Source of the DNA: Victivallis vadensis
GTDB taxonomy: Bacteria; Verrucomicrobiota; Lentisphaeria; Victivallales; Victivallaceae
Reading direction: 5' to 3'
Assembly: GCF_003096415.1 (NCBI RefSeq)
Contig: NZ_QEKH01000019.1
Location: forward strand, 35,598 to 99,597
Length of the DNA stretch: 64,000 nucleotides
Part shown: piece by piece, positions 45,636 to 55,059 of the stretch
How positions within the stretch are numbered: the first letter of the stretch is position 1
How the letters are laid out: every line of letters begins with the position of its first letter
The notes under the pieces: generated by a model
Databases searched by the model: none
What the model was told of the DNA's origin: nothing
Seen by the model: only the letters and a program-made list of their open reading frames with translations
Program-made: the position numbers and the translations under genes

Positions 45636-47444
45636 TCAACTCCACAAATCCCCCGCCGCGGTTCCCCGCGTTCCGGCATGCGTCCCGCGTTCCGGCGGCA
45701 TCGCATACCGTTTTTTGCCTATCTCAAGCACGGCTCCCAGATAATTGGACGGCAGCAGAACCCGCTTCCCCGAAACCGGATGGCGGAACATGATCGAATC
45801 CCCGCTGACGCGGCAGTCGAATCCCGGCACGCAGCCGCTCCGCTCCGGCAGGGTCCCCCCGATCAGCCCCAGTTCGTACAGCAGAATCAGGAAAGGCTCC
45901 TCCACCCAGATCGGATGCAGCTCCTCCGGCACGATGCCGATATACCCGTTTGCGTCGCGGCGGGCAAGACACCCGAAGTTGCTGACCGGCACAAACCAGA
46001 CCCGCCGGAAAAACGCCTCGGCGGAGCTGACCACCGCCGGCGCATACTCCAGCATCAGCTCCCGCAGCGCGAAGGAGACCTGCTGCAGTATGCCGATGTC
46101 CAGCTTCCCGTCGGAACAGTCGGCGCTTTCGACCACGGTTTTCAGCTTCTCCGGCTCCGGCGCGAAGTGCCCGCGCCACGCGTCGTACTTCGCCACCGCG
46201 ATCACCAGCGGGATATCGGCCTTTTCCGATGCGGCCATGTTCCGGTGGCGGCGGATCCGGTTGATCATCTCCGCCAGCAGCACCGCCTGGTCCGAAACCT
46301 TCGCGGCGTCGGCCATCTGCGGGTCCTGCCGGTTGCAGAGCCGCCGCATCGCCGCGTCGTTGGTCGGGTCGAACAGAAAGACAATGCCGCGCGAACCGGC
46401 GAGATGGCGCGTCGCCGGATTGATCAACACATCCGTGCCGGGCTGGAAATGCTCCCCGGCGTTGTCATAGAAAATCACATTGCAGTTTTCCATGCGCTTC
46501 CCGGCTGAAGCGATCGGTTTCAGCTCGAAAATAAACGGCTTGGGCAGGTCGGTCGCCACCCCGTCCAGCAGCACCTGATCGGAAAAATCGCGGCCGGTCT
46601 GCTGCGTTTTGGGCAGCACCGCGACCGCCTTGCGGTCCACCGCCATGAAGATGGTCCTCTCGTATCCGTCGAGAATCGCATTCAGCAGCGGATCGACATC
46701 CAGAAACGAACAGGAGAACAGCTCGCTCAACGTGCGGCGCAGCGAATGCACCAGCGCCGTCAGGTAGTAGGACTTCCCGCTGGACGGAGCGCCGACGATC
46801 GAAAAACCGCACGAAGGCAGGTCCGCCACCGTCGACGGAATCCTCAGGTGACAGCGCGGGCAGGCCATATCGGTACACGGAATGCCGTGATTGTCCAGCG
46901 GCTGCCCGGCGGCGTTGAACTTCGCCGGCAGGAACCGCAGCTGCTCCATGTCGCCCGCGACCGGGTCCCCGAGCAGCGCCGGATGGCAGGAGATATAAAG
47001 CATCCGGTCGGCCGGAAAACTTTTCCAGCAGTGCGGGCAGGTGATCTCCCCGTCGGGAATCTCGTCGGCCAGCTCCGCGTCGAACCGCCCCGCCGGCAGC
47101 ACCGGTTCATCCGGCACCTGAAAGACTGTGCCGCAGGAGCCGCAGGTCAGCCGGCGCCCCCGGTATCCTTCCCCCTCGTAGTGCAGCGAACAATCCGGGC
47201 AGGCAAACCTCAGCCGCCCGTCGTTTTCGCCGAGTATCGCCGCGAACGGCAGCGGTTCGCCCGCTTCCCGGGACGGCGCAGTCCGGTGCAGCTCCGGAAA
47301 ATCCGCCAGCGTCGCCCACGCCCCGTCCTCCCGGCGGACGGCCGACGCCGCGTTCAACCGGCCGGAAGCCACGAATTTGAGCAGGATATCCCGCTCGAAC
47401 GGCCCGACCGACACCCCGTTGTCGTGAATATAGTAGACACTCAT
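45636..47444 (-). CDS. GYF_2-like/zinc-ribbon/P-loop GTPase-like protein
   Basis: Residues 1-55 are a GYF_2-like domain (YYIHDNGVSVGPFERDILLK). Zinc ribbons follow: CPDC...CGSC at 82-104, CPHC at 136-139 with Cys/His at 153-154, and CPRC at 195-198. The NTPase domain has Walker A GAPSSGKS at 218-225, a DNAG box in VIFYDNAGEHF (G3-like, Asp327) and AVAKYDAW near 416-423 as a degenerate NKxD. This resembles the 'double-GTPase' NTPases described beside GAP1. It should be a cytoplasmic switch for the membrane complex. The start overlaps the previous stop by four bases. Nucleotide specificity is not certain. Confidence 0.85.
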   Translation of the reverse strand: MSVYYIHDNGVSVGPFERDILLKFVASGRLNAASAVRREDGAWATLADFPELHRTAPSREAGEPLPFAAILGENDGRLRFACPDCSLHYEGEGYRGRRLTCGSCGTVFQVPDEPVLPAGRFDAELADEIPDGEITCPHCWKSFPADRMLYISCHPALLGDPVAGDMEQLRFLPAKFNAAGQPLDNHGIPCTDMACPRCHLRIPSTVADLPSCGFSIVGAPSSGKSYYLTALVHSLRRTLSELFSCSFLDVDPLLNAILDGYERTIFMAVDRKAVAVLPKTQQTGRDFSDQVLLDGVATDLPKPFIFELKPIASAGKRMENCNVIFYDNAGEHFQPGTDVLINPATRHLAGSRGIVFLFDPTNDAAMRRLCNRQDPQMADAAKVSDQAVLLAEMINRIRRHRNMAASEKADIPLVIAVAKYDAWRGHFAPEPEKLKTVVESADCSDGKLDIGILQQVSFALRELMLEYAPAVVSSAEAFFRRVWFVPVSNFGCLARRDANGYIGIVPEELHPIWVEEPFLILLYELGLIGGTLPERSGCVPGFDCRVSGDSIMFRHPVSGKRVLLPSNYLGAVLEIGKKRYAMPPERGTHAGTRGTAAGDLWS

Positions 47445-48574
47445 GGTTTGACATCCTTCGGTTGCGCCCCGGAACCGCTCCCGCTCTCCGCAGGCGGTTT
47501 CCGCATGACGACAGTCTGATATTTCCGCAGCGCGGCGTCAAAACGCCCCTCGAACTCCCGCGCCGTATCGTGGTCCCGGACCATGCAGAGCACCTCCAGC
47601 ATCGCACCGCCCCACGCCTCGAACTGCGTCCACTCCGACAGCCGGTCAGTCAGCAGAAAAGAGCGGTAGCTGCGCCGGATTCCCTGCCGGAGCTGCTCAT
47701 AACCCGCCGGGACGGCCTCATTCCAGAGACCGCGCGCTCCCGGGAACAGCCTGCCGAACCGTTCCGCCCGCGGATCGCTCATCCAGCGCACCTTTGCGGC
47801 TCCCGCCGCCAGTCCCGCTTCATTCTCCCGGAGCAGGGTGCGCAGCCGCAAATCCAATTCATCGCGCGGGGTCAGCCGCTCGCCCATCAGGCGGCGCAGC
47901 CGGTGTGCGAATAATTCAAACAGAGCCGTCGCCGCGAATACATCCCCGGCTTCCAGCGCTTCCGAAATCAGGCTGTTGCCGTCCCACATCGCGACCGTAT
48001 CGACAATTTTGCTTTCGCACTCCGAAATCCGGTCGGCGGCCTCCCCGGCGGAAAGCGTAGAGGCGTCCAACTGCCGCGCCGTGGCCAGATAGGCCCCCTG
48101 ATTCAGCACCCGCACCCTGAGCCGGATCAGGTCGCCGCGCTGATTGAACTGAAATGCGAGATCGTTGAACAGGGCGTCACAGCGGTTCACGAAGTTCCGG
48201 TAAAGCGCGATCCGCTTCGAACCGCCGAGCGCTTCACCGAGCTCCGCATACGCTCCGGCGGATTTTTTATCCTCGAAACAGGCGAAAAACAGATATTCGG
48301 AAACCGCGAAAACGGAGGCTTTCTCCCCGAACGGAAGCTGTTCCAGCCAGGAGGAGTGAATCCGGAATTGTCCATTCCCGCTCAACAGGCGGCACACCAT
48401 CACCGAATCCGGCTCCTCCCGCTCCAGCACCAGGAAAGTCCCGGTCGCCAGAGCGCCGTTGCCGAAACGAAGCCGAAGCAGTTGCCCCGCCTCCGCCGCC
48501 TGAACCGCCAGACCGGCCAGAAGCACCGCTGCGGCCGCCGCCGGCATATTCCAGCTCCGCCTAATTTTCAGCAT
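47441..48574 (-). CDS. Secreted helical protein of unknown function (first gene of the operon)
   Basis: A signal peptide (WNMPAAAAAVLLAGLAVQAAEA) is followed by a short beta-rich region (LLRLRFGNGALATGTFLVLE) resembling an SH3-like barrel, then about 260 mostly helical residues (LAFQFNQRGDLIRLRVRVLN, LFELFAHRLRRLMGERLTPR). No family is recognised. The ATG at 48574 is chosen because GGAGGG lies four bases upstream; an earlier GTG at 48589 overlaps that site. As the first gene of a tightly overlapping operon, and the only soluble periplasmic one besides the VWA protein, it could be a ligand or peptidoglycan sensor. That is inference. Confidence 0.78.
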   Translation of the reverse strand: MLKIRRSWNMPAAAAAVLLAGLAVQAAEAGQLLRLRFGNGALATGTFLVLEREEPDSVMVCRLLSGNGQFRIHSSWLEQLPFGEKASVFAVSEYLFFACFEDKKSAGAYAELGEALGGSKRIALYRNFVNRCDALFNDLAFQFNQRGDLIRLRVRVLNQGAYLATARQLDASTLSAGEAADRISECESKIVDTVAMWDGNSLISEALEAGDVFAATALFELFAHRLRRLMGERLTPRDELDLRLRTLLRENEAGLAAGAAKVRWMSDPRAERFGRLFPGARGLWNEAVPAGYEQLRQGIRRSYRSFLLTDRLSEWTQFEAWGGAMLEVLCMVRDHDTAREFEGRFDAALRKYQTVVMRKPPAESGSGSGAQPKDVKP

Positions 48575-48615
48575 CCAGCCCTCCGCCACAAAGCCCCGAT
48601 ATATTCCACCAATAT

Positions 48616-48644
48616 AAATTATCCTCTTCCATTTCCATATTCAA
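48616..48644 (-). promoter_or_regulatory. Weak promoter candidate for the GTPase/GAP1/ExbB operon
   Basis: On the minus strand TTGAAT (48644-48639), 17 bases and TAATTT (48621-48616) are in the right place, about 40 bases before the start at 48574. The -10 match is poor, but this is the only AT-rich interval between the operon and the repeat element at 48702. Confidence 0.3.
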
Positions 48645-48701
48645 GCAGAAACGCCCGAAATCTTCCGTTTCCCCTGTTTTCTGCGATTATCATCACCCAC
48701 T

Positions 48702-49420
48702 CCGGGATTTCGCTGCTGGTCGCAGCGAGCTGGGCGCTTCGCCCCTGCACCCCGACCGGCAAGGTGCCGGCGCCGAATACTTGAGATTCGGGAAAACCGT
48801 TCCGGTTTCCCCTCCGGGTGGGGGAGGCTCCGGTAGAGACAGGCAAGGTTATACAGGAGCGGCACACCGCTCCGGGCGGCAACCGCGTCGGCTTTTTTGC
48901 CGACGCCGGGCACTTCCTGCGCCTGCTGCCGCCGGAGGTCACGCGCGGAACGGCCAGATGCTGACCAGATGATGTGAAGTTACACTCATGGAGGCTGAAC
49001 TCTGCCTGTCTCTATCATGCAGATAAGGTTCAGTAAGGCTCGTACTCAAAGATATGCTTGCCTGTGATATGACAATTGCATTGTTGCCTGACCTCGCTTT
49101 GCGTATATCGGCAGATAAACTCTTATCAGCCTCCATCAGGGTATCTGTCTATTACCTGATCAGCATATAGCCGTTCCGCGCGTGACCTCCGGCGGCAGTA
49201 GGCGCAGGGAGTGCCCGGCGTCGGCAAAAAAGCCGACGCGGTTGCCGACCGGAGCAGTGTGCCGCTCCGGTACAACCTTACCTGTCCACAATAGAGCCTC
49301 CCACTCCCGGAGGGAAAGGCGGTACGCCTTTCCCGGATCTAGTACCCGGCGCCGGCACCTTGCCGGTCGGGGTGCAGGGGCGAAGCGCCCTGCTCGCTGC
49401 GACCAGCAGCGAAATCCCGG
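48702..49420. repeat. Family B palindromic repeat element, copy B1 (about 719 bp)
   Basis: Two inverted arms of about 260 bases (48702-48960 and 49180-49420) flank a central segment of about 215 bases. From the ends inward, each arm holds CCGGGATTT with TCGCTGC/GCAGCGA, a GGGGCGAAGCGCC hairpin, CCGGCAAGGTGCCGG, a GGGAAA...TTTCCC hairpin, a GGAGC/GCTCC hairpin and a GCGTCGGC-6T-GCCGACGC hairpin (48886-48907; 49217-49238). The centre carries inner inverted repeats ATGGAGGCTGA/TCAGCCTCCAT. It fills the space between two divergent transcription units. No convincing gene lies in it. Confidence 0.85.
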
Positions 49421-49469
49421 ATACCGACCACGCTTATTGAAAAAATCCGATAAATATTTTTTCCGGATA

Positions 49470-49498
49470 TTGACAAATGAAAAACACTTTGGTATAAT
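49470..49498 (+). promoter_or_regulatory. Consensus promoter of the second GntR-type regulator
   Basis: TTGACA at 49470-49475, 17 bases, TATAAT at 49493-49498: full consensus. GGTATA words at 49491 and 49515 with TATAC between them form imperfect inverted and direct repeats over and after the -10, a likely autoregulatory operator. Confidence 0.85.
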
Positions 49499-49547
49499 AT
49501 AAATATACTAAGTTTGGTATATTTTTAAAAAGGATTACCGAATCGCC

Positions 49548-50600
49548 ATGCTGAAATACCGCCAGATGGTCGAGCTACTGGAGCAGCGCATCAACAACGG
49601 GGAGTATCCGGAAGGGAAGCTCCCCGCGGTCCGGCTGCTTGCGGAGGATATCGGCGTCAGCTACCTGACCGCGCGGAAAGCCGTCAACGAGCTTAAGGAG
49701 AACGGCATCATCACCCACAATGCCTCCAACCGCAAGATCGTGATCGGCAAGGCGGTCACGAAACAGCCGCTGGTTGGCGTGATCACCCCTTTCTGGCATT
49801 TTTCCGAATGGATGCGTTCCATCCGGAACGTGACCGCCGAACTCGGGGGGCAGGTCCGCTTTGTCGCTTATGCTTCCGACACCGATCCGGCCATCACCGA
49901 AGCGTTGAGCGCCAGCTTCGATGTGATTTTCGTGGTTCTGCCGGTGGGACGGCGCAACAGCCGACTGCTCAGCAGGCTGCGCAAGCTCGGCAACAAGGTG
50001 GTCATCCTGTTTCACGACATGACCCGGTACGGCCTGCGCTCTTTCATCGGCTCCAATCCGGGCAGCATCCATCTGATTATGCAGAAGCTGGTCGACTGCG
50101 GCTGCCGCCGGATCGATGCGCTCGGCAGCGGCAACAGCTCCGACACCGAAAGTTCCGCCCGACTTGAAGCGTGGCGTTCTTTTCTGGACTGCCACGGACT
50201 TTCCGGCGAATTTCATGACCCGGGCATCCTCCCCTTCGAGCACCCGGAGCCTAAAATACGCAAACTGGTGCTGGACCTGATCGACGCGGGACGCCTGCCG
50301 GAAGCTGTCTTCTGCCTGACGCCCGCCGGAGCCCTGGGCCTTTACCGGGCCTGTTATGAGAGGAACATCCGGATCGGCAAGGATATCTCCGTTTTCTCCT
50401 TCGGCGAACAGGAAACCGCGAAATTCATGGCCCCCGCGCTGGCGACCATCGCCAACACCGGCAAACTGGACAATGCGATGCGCGAACTGCTCAGCCAGTA
50501 TCTTCCCGGAGCCGAACCGGATGACCGTCTGCTGTTCCAACTGACCGACTTTGAAGTTTTCGAAGGTGAATCTTTAATTTCCAACCACAAGGAGATATGA
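49548..50600 (+). CDS. GntR-type winged-helix regulator with LacI-like sugar-binding domain
   Basis: Residues 1-70 are a GntR winged helix ([20 protein letters not shown], then [17 protein letters not shown]). Residues 75-340 are a periplasmic-binding-protein-like domain ([46 protein letters not shown]), the architecture of AraR-like sugar regulators. It should control the pseudopilin/LamG/GH genes that follow in the same orientation; the pseudopilin ATG is four bases after its stop. A consensus promoter with GGTATA repeats lies upstream. Confidence 0.92.
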   Translation: MLKYRQMVELLEQRINNGEYPEGKLPAVRLLAEDIGVSYLTARKAVNELKENGIITHNASNRKIVIGKAVTKQPLVGVITPFWHFSEWMRSIRNVTAELGGQVRFVAYASDTDPAITEALSASFDVIFVVLPVGRRNSRLLSRLRKLGNKVVILFHDMTRYGLRSFIGSNPGSIHLIMQKLVDCGCRRIDALGSGNSSDTESSARLEAWRSFLDCHGLSGEFHDPGILPFEHPEPKIRKLVLDLIDAGRLPEAVFCLTPAGALGLYRACYERNIRIGKDISVFSFGEQETAKFMAPALATIANTGKLDNAMRELLSQYLPGAEPDDRLLFQLTDFEVFEGESLISNHKEI

Positions 50601-50604
50601 TAAA

Positions 50605-51396
50605 ATGAAAAAATTTCACAAACGCACCACGAAAGTAGGAATAATGAAAAATCATTTATTTACATTGATAGAATTGTTAGTAGTAATTGCGATCATCGCG
50701 ATTCTTGCGTCGATGCTGCTGCCCTCGCTGAACAAAGCCCGGGCGATGGCGATGAAAACCAAATGCACCGGCAACCTGAAACAGATCGGCACCGGCCTGG
50801 CGCTGTATGCCGATGACTATCAATATTATCCGCCCAGCAAGCAGGATGGATTCGATCCATGGACAAACCGTAATACCTGGCACTGGCTGGTGATGCCCTA
50901 TATCGGCATGGATGCCGCCACCCGTCCGGCAGACTGGACCGATCTCGCCAAACGGCGGGAACGCGGCCCGCTGCTCTGTCCTTCCCGACCGCCGATTACC
51001 GTCGAAACCCGTGACTGGAACAGTTATTCCATGTTCTGTTTCGGACCGTTGGTTCAGTGGTTCGGCTTCGGCCCCGCGAAATTGACCAAAGGAAAGCAGG
51101 AGGAGAGTACGGCCTCTTTTTGTCCCCTGCCGACATCCAAAGCCACGAAACATGGCGGAACCGGTTTCATACCGAAACCATCCACCATCACTTTCATTTC
51201 GGAACCGCGTCAAGGGATAGACTCCGCGTTTCAGGGCGGTGTGCAACTGGGCAACGAATTGGGATACATTACGGAAAATAACGGTTTCGAGTTTGCCTAC
51301 CGCCATAACGCTCGTAAAAACGTGCTCTGGTTCGACCTCCATGTTTCGGATGTCGGTTTGAACCAGATCCACAACAGCGGCTTCCTGAAACAGTAG
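50605..51396 (+). CDS. Pseudopilin-like protein with variant H-x9-D motif
   Basis: The prepilin signal is [20 protein letters not shown]. The start may be 50605 (AAGGAG upstream) or 50644 (MKNHLF, AGGA upstream), giving a leader of about 18 or 5 residues. The C-terminal signature reads [13 protein letters not shown], so the usual DG is DL here, unlike the other three pseudopilins of the window. It lies between its regulator and a LamG protein and GH. Codons around the membrane helix are conspicuously AT-rich compared with the rest of the gene. Confidence 0.9.
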   Translation: MKKFHKRTTKVGIMKNHLFTLIELLVVIAIIAILASMLLPSLNKARAMAMKTKCTGNLKQIGTGLALYADDYQYYPPSKQDGFDPWTNRNTWHWLVMPYIGMDAATRPADWTDLAKRRERGPLLCPSRPPITVETRDWNSYSMFCFGPLVQWFGFGPAKLTKGKQEESTASFCPLPTSKATKHGGTGFIPKPSTITFISEPRQGIDSAFQGGVQLGNELGYITENNGFEFAYRHNARKNVLWFDLHVSDVGLNQIHNSGFLKQ

Positions 51397-51428
51397 CCAA
51401 CTATTATATTTAAGGAAAGGAGCAGAAG

Positions 51429-52160
51429 ATGAAACAGATTCCGGCAATCACCGCGGCGCTGCTGCTTGGAGCGGGTTCGCTCCACGCCGATTTCACCTCC
51501 GGCATGCTGGCCCGCTGGACCTTCAACGACACCTCCAGCGAGCAGGCGGCCTTCACCGACGACGTCGGCCAACTTCAATTCAAAAAGGGCGTCTGGGGCA
51601 AGGATACGGCTTTTTTGCTCAACCCGGACGGCTCCGTAACCCTCGGCGGCGGCATCTACCTCGTCGCCGACGCGGTCAACTCCCGGTCGGAAAAATTTGC
51701 GAGACTGGCCGACGGCGGCACCATCTACTGCCGGATCAAATATCTGGACTACCCGGAACTTTCCTTCCCCTTCGGACTGATGAACAGCGTACAGCCCGCC
51801 GACTGGGCGCAGCTGATCTTCGACGGCATCTCCACGCCCAAGGGGATGGCGGTGCGCGCCAAGGGGCCGGAAAAGCTGGAGGCGGGCATGGCTTCCGGCC
51901 ACCTGCCGACCAGCAAGGACGGCTACTCCGACGTTGCGATCGTCTTCAACGGCAAGACCAGAAAACTTTACCTTTACGTTGACGGCAAATGGGCTGAACG
52001 TCACGCGCCGATGACCCGGCTCGACAGCTTTCAAAGCCTGATGCTCGGCCGCCTCAAGCAGAGCAACAGCCAGAAAATGCAGATCGACGAGGTGCGGATC
52101 TACGCGACGCCGCTCTCCGCCGAATGGATCGCCGAAATCGAACCTGTGGAGAAAAAATGA
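51429..52160 (+). CDS. Secreted LamG/concanavalin-like lectin-fold protein
   Basis: A signal peptide (ITAALLLGAGSLHA) leads into a single LamG-like jelly roll: LARWTFNDTS at the start, TRKLYLYVDGKWAERHAP in the middle and MQIDEVRIYATPLSAEWI at the end are the typical strand texts. At 243 residues it is one domain with no catalytic motif. It probably binds the glycan attacked by the GH encoded next, whose start overlaps its stop by four bases (ATGA). Confidence 0.88.
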   Translation: MKQIPAITAALLLGAGSLHADFTSGMLARWTFNDTSSEQAAFTDDVGQLQFKKGVWGKDTAFLLNPDGSVTLGGGIYLVADAVNSRSEKFARLADGGTIYCRIKYLDYPELSFPFGLMNSVQPADWAQLIFDGISTPKGMAVRAKGPEKLEAGMASGHLPTSKDGYSDVAIVFNGKTRKLYLYVDGKWAERHAPMTRLDSFQSLMLGRLKQSNSQKMQIDEVRIYATPLSAEWIAEIEPVEKK

Positions 52161-55054
52161 AGCACGCTTTCTGCACCGCCGCCTGCTGCGGCCTGCTGCT
52201 GAGCCTCGGCGCGGCCGACCGGCTGATCATCGAGGATTTTTCGGACGTCGGGACCTGGCGCGCCTGGTCCCGGCAGAACGTCACGCCCGGCAAATGGTTC
52301 GGCGCCGATCTCGTGCTGGGAGCGACTCCCGACGCTTCGCGCGACGACGGCTACGCGGGCAAGCTCCGGTTCGACTTCGCCGATCCGGGCAAAACCGGCT
52401 GCATCGAGTACCAGCGCGCCAAGGCGAGCCAGCCGGAGGTGTTCGTCGACGGGGTTGAATTCGACGCCGACGCGCGCGGCATTCCGGGGAAAATCCGGTT
52501 TATTCTCGAAGACACCAACGGCAAGCGGTTCGCGACCGAGCCGGTCGAACTCACCGGCAGCGGCTGGAAGCGTTACCGCTCCGAAGCGGGCAGGAAAGCC
52601 GAAGAATTCACTCCGCCCTTCAAGCTCTACCGGCTCCGCTTCGAGGCTTCCGGGGTTTCCGGCAACAATTACATCCTGATCGACGATATCGCGCTGACCG
52701 GCGGCGTCAGCCGGAAGCGGAAAGTTTCGATCCGCCCGGTGCTCGCGCCGCTCGCGACCGAACCCGGCAAGCCGGGCAAGACCGCCTACCAGCTCCGCAG
52801 CGCGTCGGAGCAGCCGATCGAGGGAAAAGTCACCTACCGGCTCTTCAACCGGCACGACAAATGCGTGATGGAGAAAACCCTCCCGGTCAAACTCGCCCCC
52901 TTCGGCAGCGCCGTAACGGAGATCGACCTGCCGCCGCTGGCGGAGGGCAGTTACCACGCCTCCTGCGAGTTCGTTTCCGGCAAGATCAGAACCGACTATC
53001 CGGACTGGGTCGGCGTGTTCCGTCCCAACAACGGCCGGAACAACGACACGCCGATGTGGTTCGGCATTCAGGACACCGTGATCTGGAACTGCGAAGCCGA
53101 AAACGAGCTTCACAACCAGTGGAAGAAGCAGGCCGGTTTCGACATCGAACGCTTCGGCATCACCGGCAACCGCATCGACGACGGAGATGTGAACAACCTC
53201 CCGGCAGTGCGGAAGTTCCTCGACTCCTACCGGCAGCTCGGCATGCTCTGCTGTTTCTCCTACACCGAGGGAGTCCCCGCCGTCACCCAGAACACCCCGA
53301 AACACCGCGGCGCGCCGACCAATTCGGCACAGTTCCGCAAGCACATGGACAAGGTGTTCGGCTGCATCAGGCCGTTCGAGCCGGTGCGTTACTTCGAGTT
53401 CTGGAACGAACCGGACCTCGATTTCTACAACGGCACCATCGACGAGTATCTGACCGCGCTGAAAGTGGTCCACGATTCGCGCAACGCGGTTGCGCCCGGC
53501 ATTAAAATCACCACCGGCGGCGTGACCATCCTCCACCCCCGCGAGAAGAAAAACTTCTCCCGCGACGTCTACGCCAGAGGCAAAGGGCTGTACGACATCG
53601 CCTGCTTCCACGCCCACGGCAGCCTGATGAACTACTCGGAGCGCCAGGAGATGGTCGAAAAGTGGCTCGGCGAAGCCGGCGTCGACCTGCCGGTCTGCAA
53701 CACCGAAACCGGCGACCGCGCCGGTTACGCGGCGGACACCATCCGCCGTCAGGCGGAAACGCTGGTGCGCAAGATCGTCTACGCCAAGAGCCGCAACACC
53801 GAATTCTACATCTGGTTCACGCTTCAGGATTACTGGGATATGGACCCGGAGGCGGACGATTCCTTCGGCCTTGTGACCAGCGACAACCGCCCCAAACCCT
53901 CTTTCGTCGCCTATAACGAACTGATCCGCCAGCTCGGCAGCACCGGGCGCGGCGAGCTGTTGAAGAACACCGGCGAACTCGACATCTACCGCTTTTTGAG
54001 TTCCGACGGCAAGCGCGAAGTACTGGCGCTCTGGCCGCGCATCGGCGGAACCCGGCACCTCCTGCCGCTGGAGGGCAGCGGCGAGCTTGCGGCCGTCGAC
54101 CTCTACGGCAGGCCGGTCCCGGCCAAAGTGCAGTACAACTACGCCGCCATTCCGGTGGAGGATGCGATGTATGTGAGCTTCCCCGCCGGAGCCTTCCGGT
54201 ACGGCTCCGCCGTCGCGGCCCAGAAGCAGACAGTAGGCGGCAGCGCCGGGACCGACGCCCGCGTCGAGCTTACGGTCCGCAACCCGTTCCCGCAGGCGGC
54301 GCAGGTCGAATTCGACGGCGGCAGACGCTCTTTGAAAGCCGCCGAAACTGCGACGCTGCCGGTGCGGCTCCCGATTCCAGCCGACGCCCGGAACGGCATT
54401 TTCACCACGGAGAAAAAGCTGCGGCTCGCCTCCGGCAATGAAACGCTCGAACTGACCGTCCCGGTCACCGTCAACGTCTCCTATCCCGTCGCCTCCGGCA
54501 GGAAACCGGCGCAGGAACTGGTGCTCGACACCCTCGACCGGGTGAACGAAATGAGCTTCGATCCGAACATCCGGCGCTGGATGGGGCCGAAAGACCTCTC
54601 CTGCCGCTTCGCGATGACCCGCGAAAACGGCAACCTGAACCTCGACATCCGTGTAACCGACGACCGGCATGTGATGAACAGCACGCCCGACGAAGCCTGG
54701 AAAGACGACAGCATTCAGGTCGGTTTCGCGACGCTCGACGGCAAGTTCACCGAAGTGACCCTCTCCGGCAAGGACGGCAAAGGCGCGGTCTACGCCCACC
54801 ACGCCCCCGACCCGGCCCTCCGCAATGAGTGGAAGGTTCCGGCCAAAGTCACCCGCACCGGCGACGTGACCCATTACGAAGTATCGCTGCCGCTGGCGAA
54901 ACTCGGCATCCCGGATAAAACCGGAACCCTCTTCCGCTTCTCCTTCCTCGTCAACGAAAACGACGGCAAGGGCCGCATCCGCTGGATCGAATGGATGGGC
55001 GGCATCGGCCGCGCCAAAAATCCCGACGAGTTCGGCTGGGGCATCCTGAAATAG
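52157..55054 (+). CDS. Secreted clan-A glycoside hydrolase (GH39-like) with C-terminal CBM9-like module
   Basis: The 965-residue protein has a signal peptide (CTAACCGLLLSLGAA), an N-terminal galactose-binding-like domain (about 20-200), a beta-sandwich, a TIM-barrel with YFEFWNEPDL (acid/base Glu418) and VCNTETGDRAG (probable nucleophile Glu517), and a C-terminal CBM9-like module from about residue 775 (VTDDRHVMNS, EAWKDDSIQVGFA). Acid/base numbering and overall plan equal those of the enzyme at 11757-14750, so they are paralogues serving different loci. The start at 52157 overlaps the LamG stop. The family B repeat begins six bases after the stop codon. Confidence 0.85.
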   Translation: MKHAFCTAACCGLLLSLGAADRLIIEDFSDVGTWRAWSRQNVTPGKWFGADLVLGATPDASRDDGYAGKLRFDFADPGKTGCIEYQRAKASQPEVFVDGVEFDADARGIPGKIRFILEDTNGKRFATEPVELTGSGWKRYRSEAGRKAEEFTPPFKLYRLRFEASGVSGNNYILIDDIALTGGVSRKRKVSIRPVLAPLATEPGKPGKTAYQLRSASEQPIEGKVTYRLFNRHDKCVMEKTLPVKLAPFGSAVTEIDLPPLAEGSYHASCEFVSGKIRTDYPDWVGVFRPNNGRNNDTPMWFGIQDTVIWNCEAENELHNQWKKQAGFDIERFGITGNRIDDGDVNNLPAVRKFLDSYRQLGMLCCFSYTEGVPAVTQNTPKHRGAPTNSAQFRKHMDKVFGCIRPFEPVRYFEFWNEPDLDFYNGTIDEYLTALKVVHDSRNAVAPGIKITTGGVTILHPREKKNFSRDVYARGKGLYDIACFHAHGSLMNYSERQEMVEKWLGEAGVDLPVCNTETGDRAGYAADTIRRQAETLVRKIVYAKSRNTEFYIWFTLQDYWDMDPEADDSFGLVTSDNRPKPSFVAYNELIRQLGSTGRGELLKNTGELDIYRFLSSDGKREVLALWPRIGGTRHLLPLEGSGELAAVDLYGRPVPAKVQYNYAAIPVEDAMYVSFPAGAFRYGSAVAAQKQTVGGSAGTDARVELTVRNPFPQAAQVEFDGGRRSLKAAETATLPVRLPIPADARNGIFTTEKKLRLASGNETLELTVPVTVNVSYPVASGRKPAQELVLDTLDRVNEMSFDPNIRRWMGPKDLSCRFAMTRENGNLNLDIRVTDDRHVMNSTPDEAWKDDSIQVGFATLDGKFTEVTLSGKDGKGAVYAHHAPDPALRNEWKVPAKVTRTGDVTHYEVSLPLAKLGIPDKTGTLFRFSFLVNENDGKGRIRWIEWMGGIGRAKNPDEFGWGILK

Positions 55055-55059
55055 GGTAT

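Noticed and set aside
48939..49136. Small protein encoded on the minus strand of the family B core
   Set aside because: The reading frame is partly shared with copy B2, but the few differences between copies mostly change the amino acid and the frame ends at a different place in B2. There is no sign of selection on protein.
48702..49420. CRISPR array
   Set aside because: Repeats are palindromic modules of different sequence and spacing, with no regular repeat-spacer period and no cas gene.
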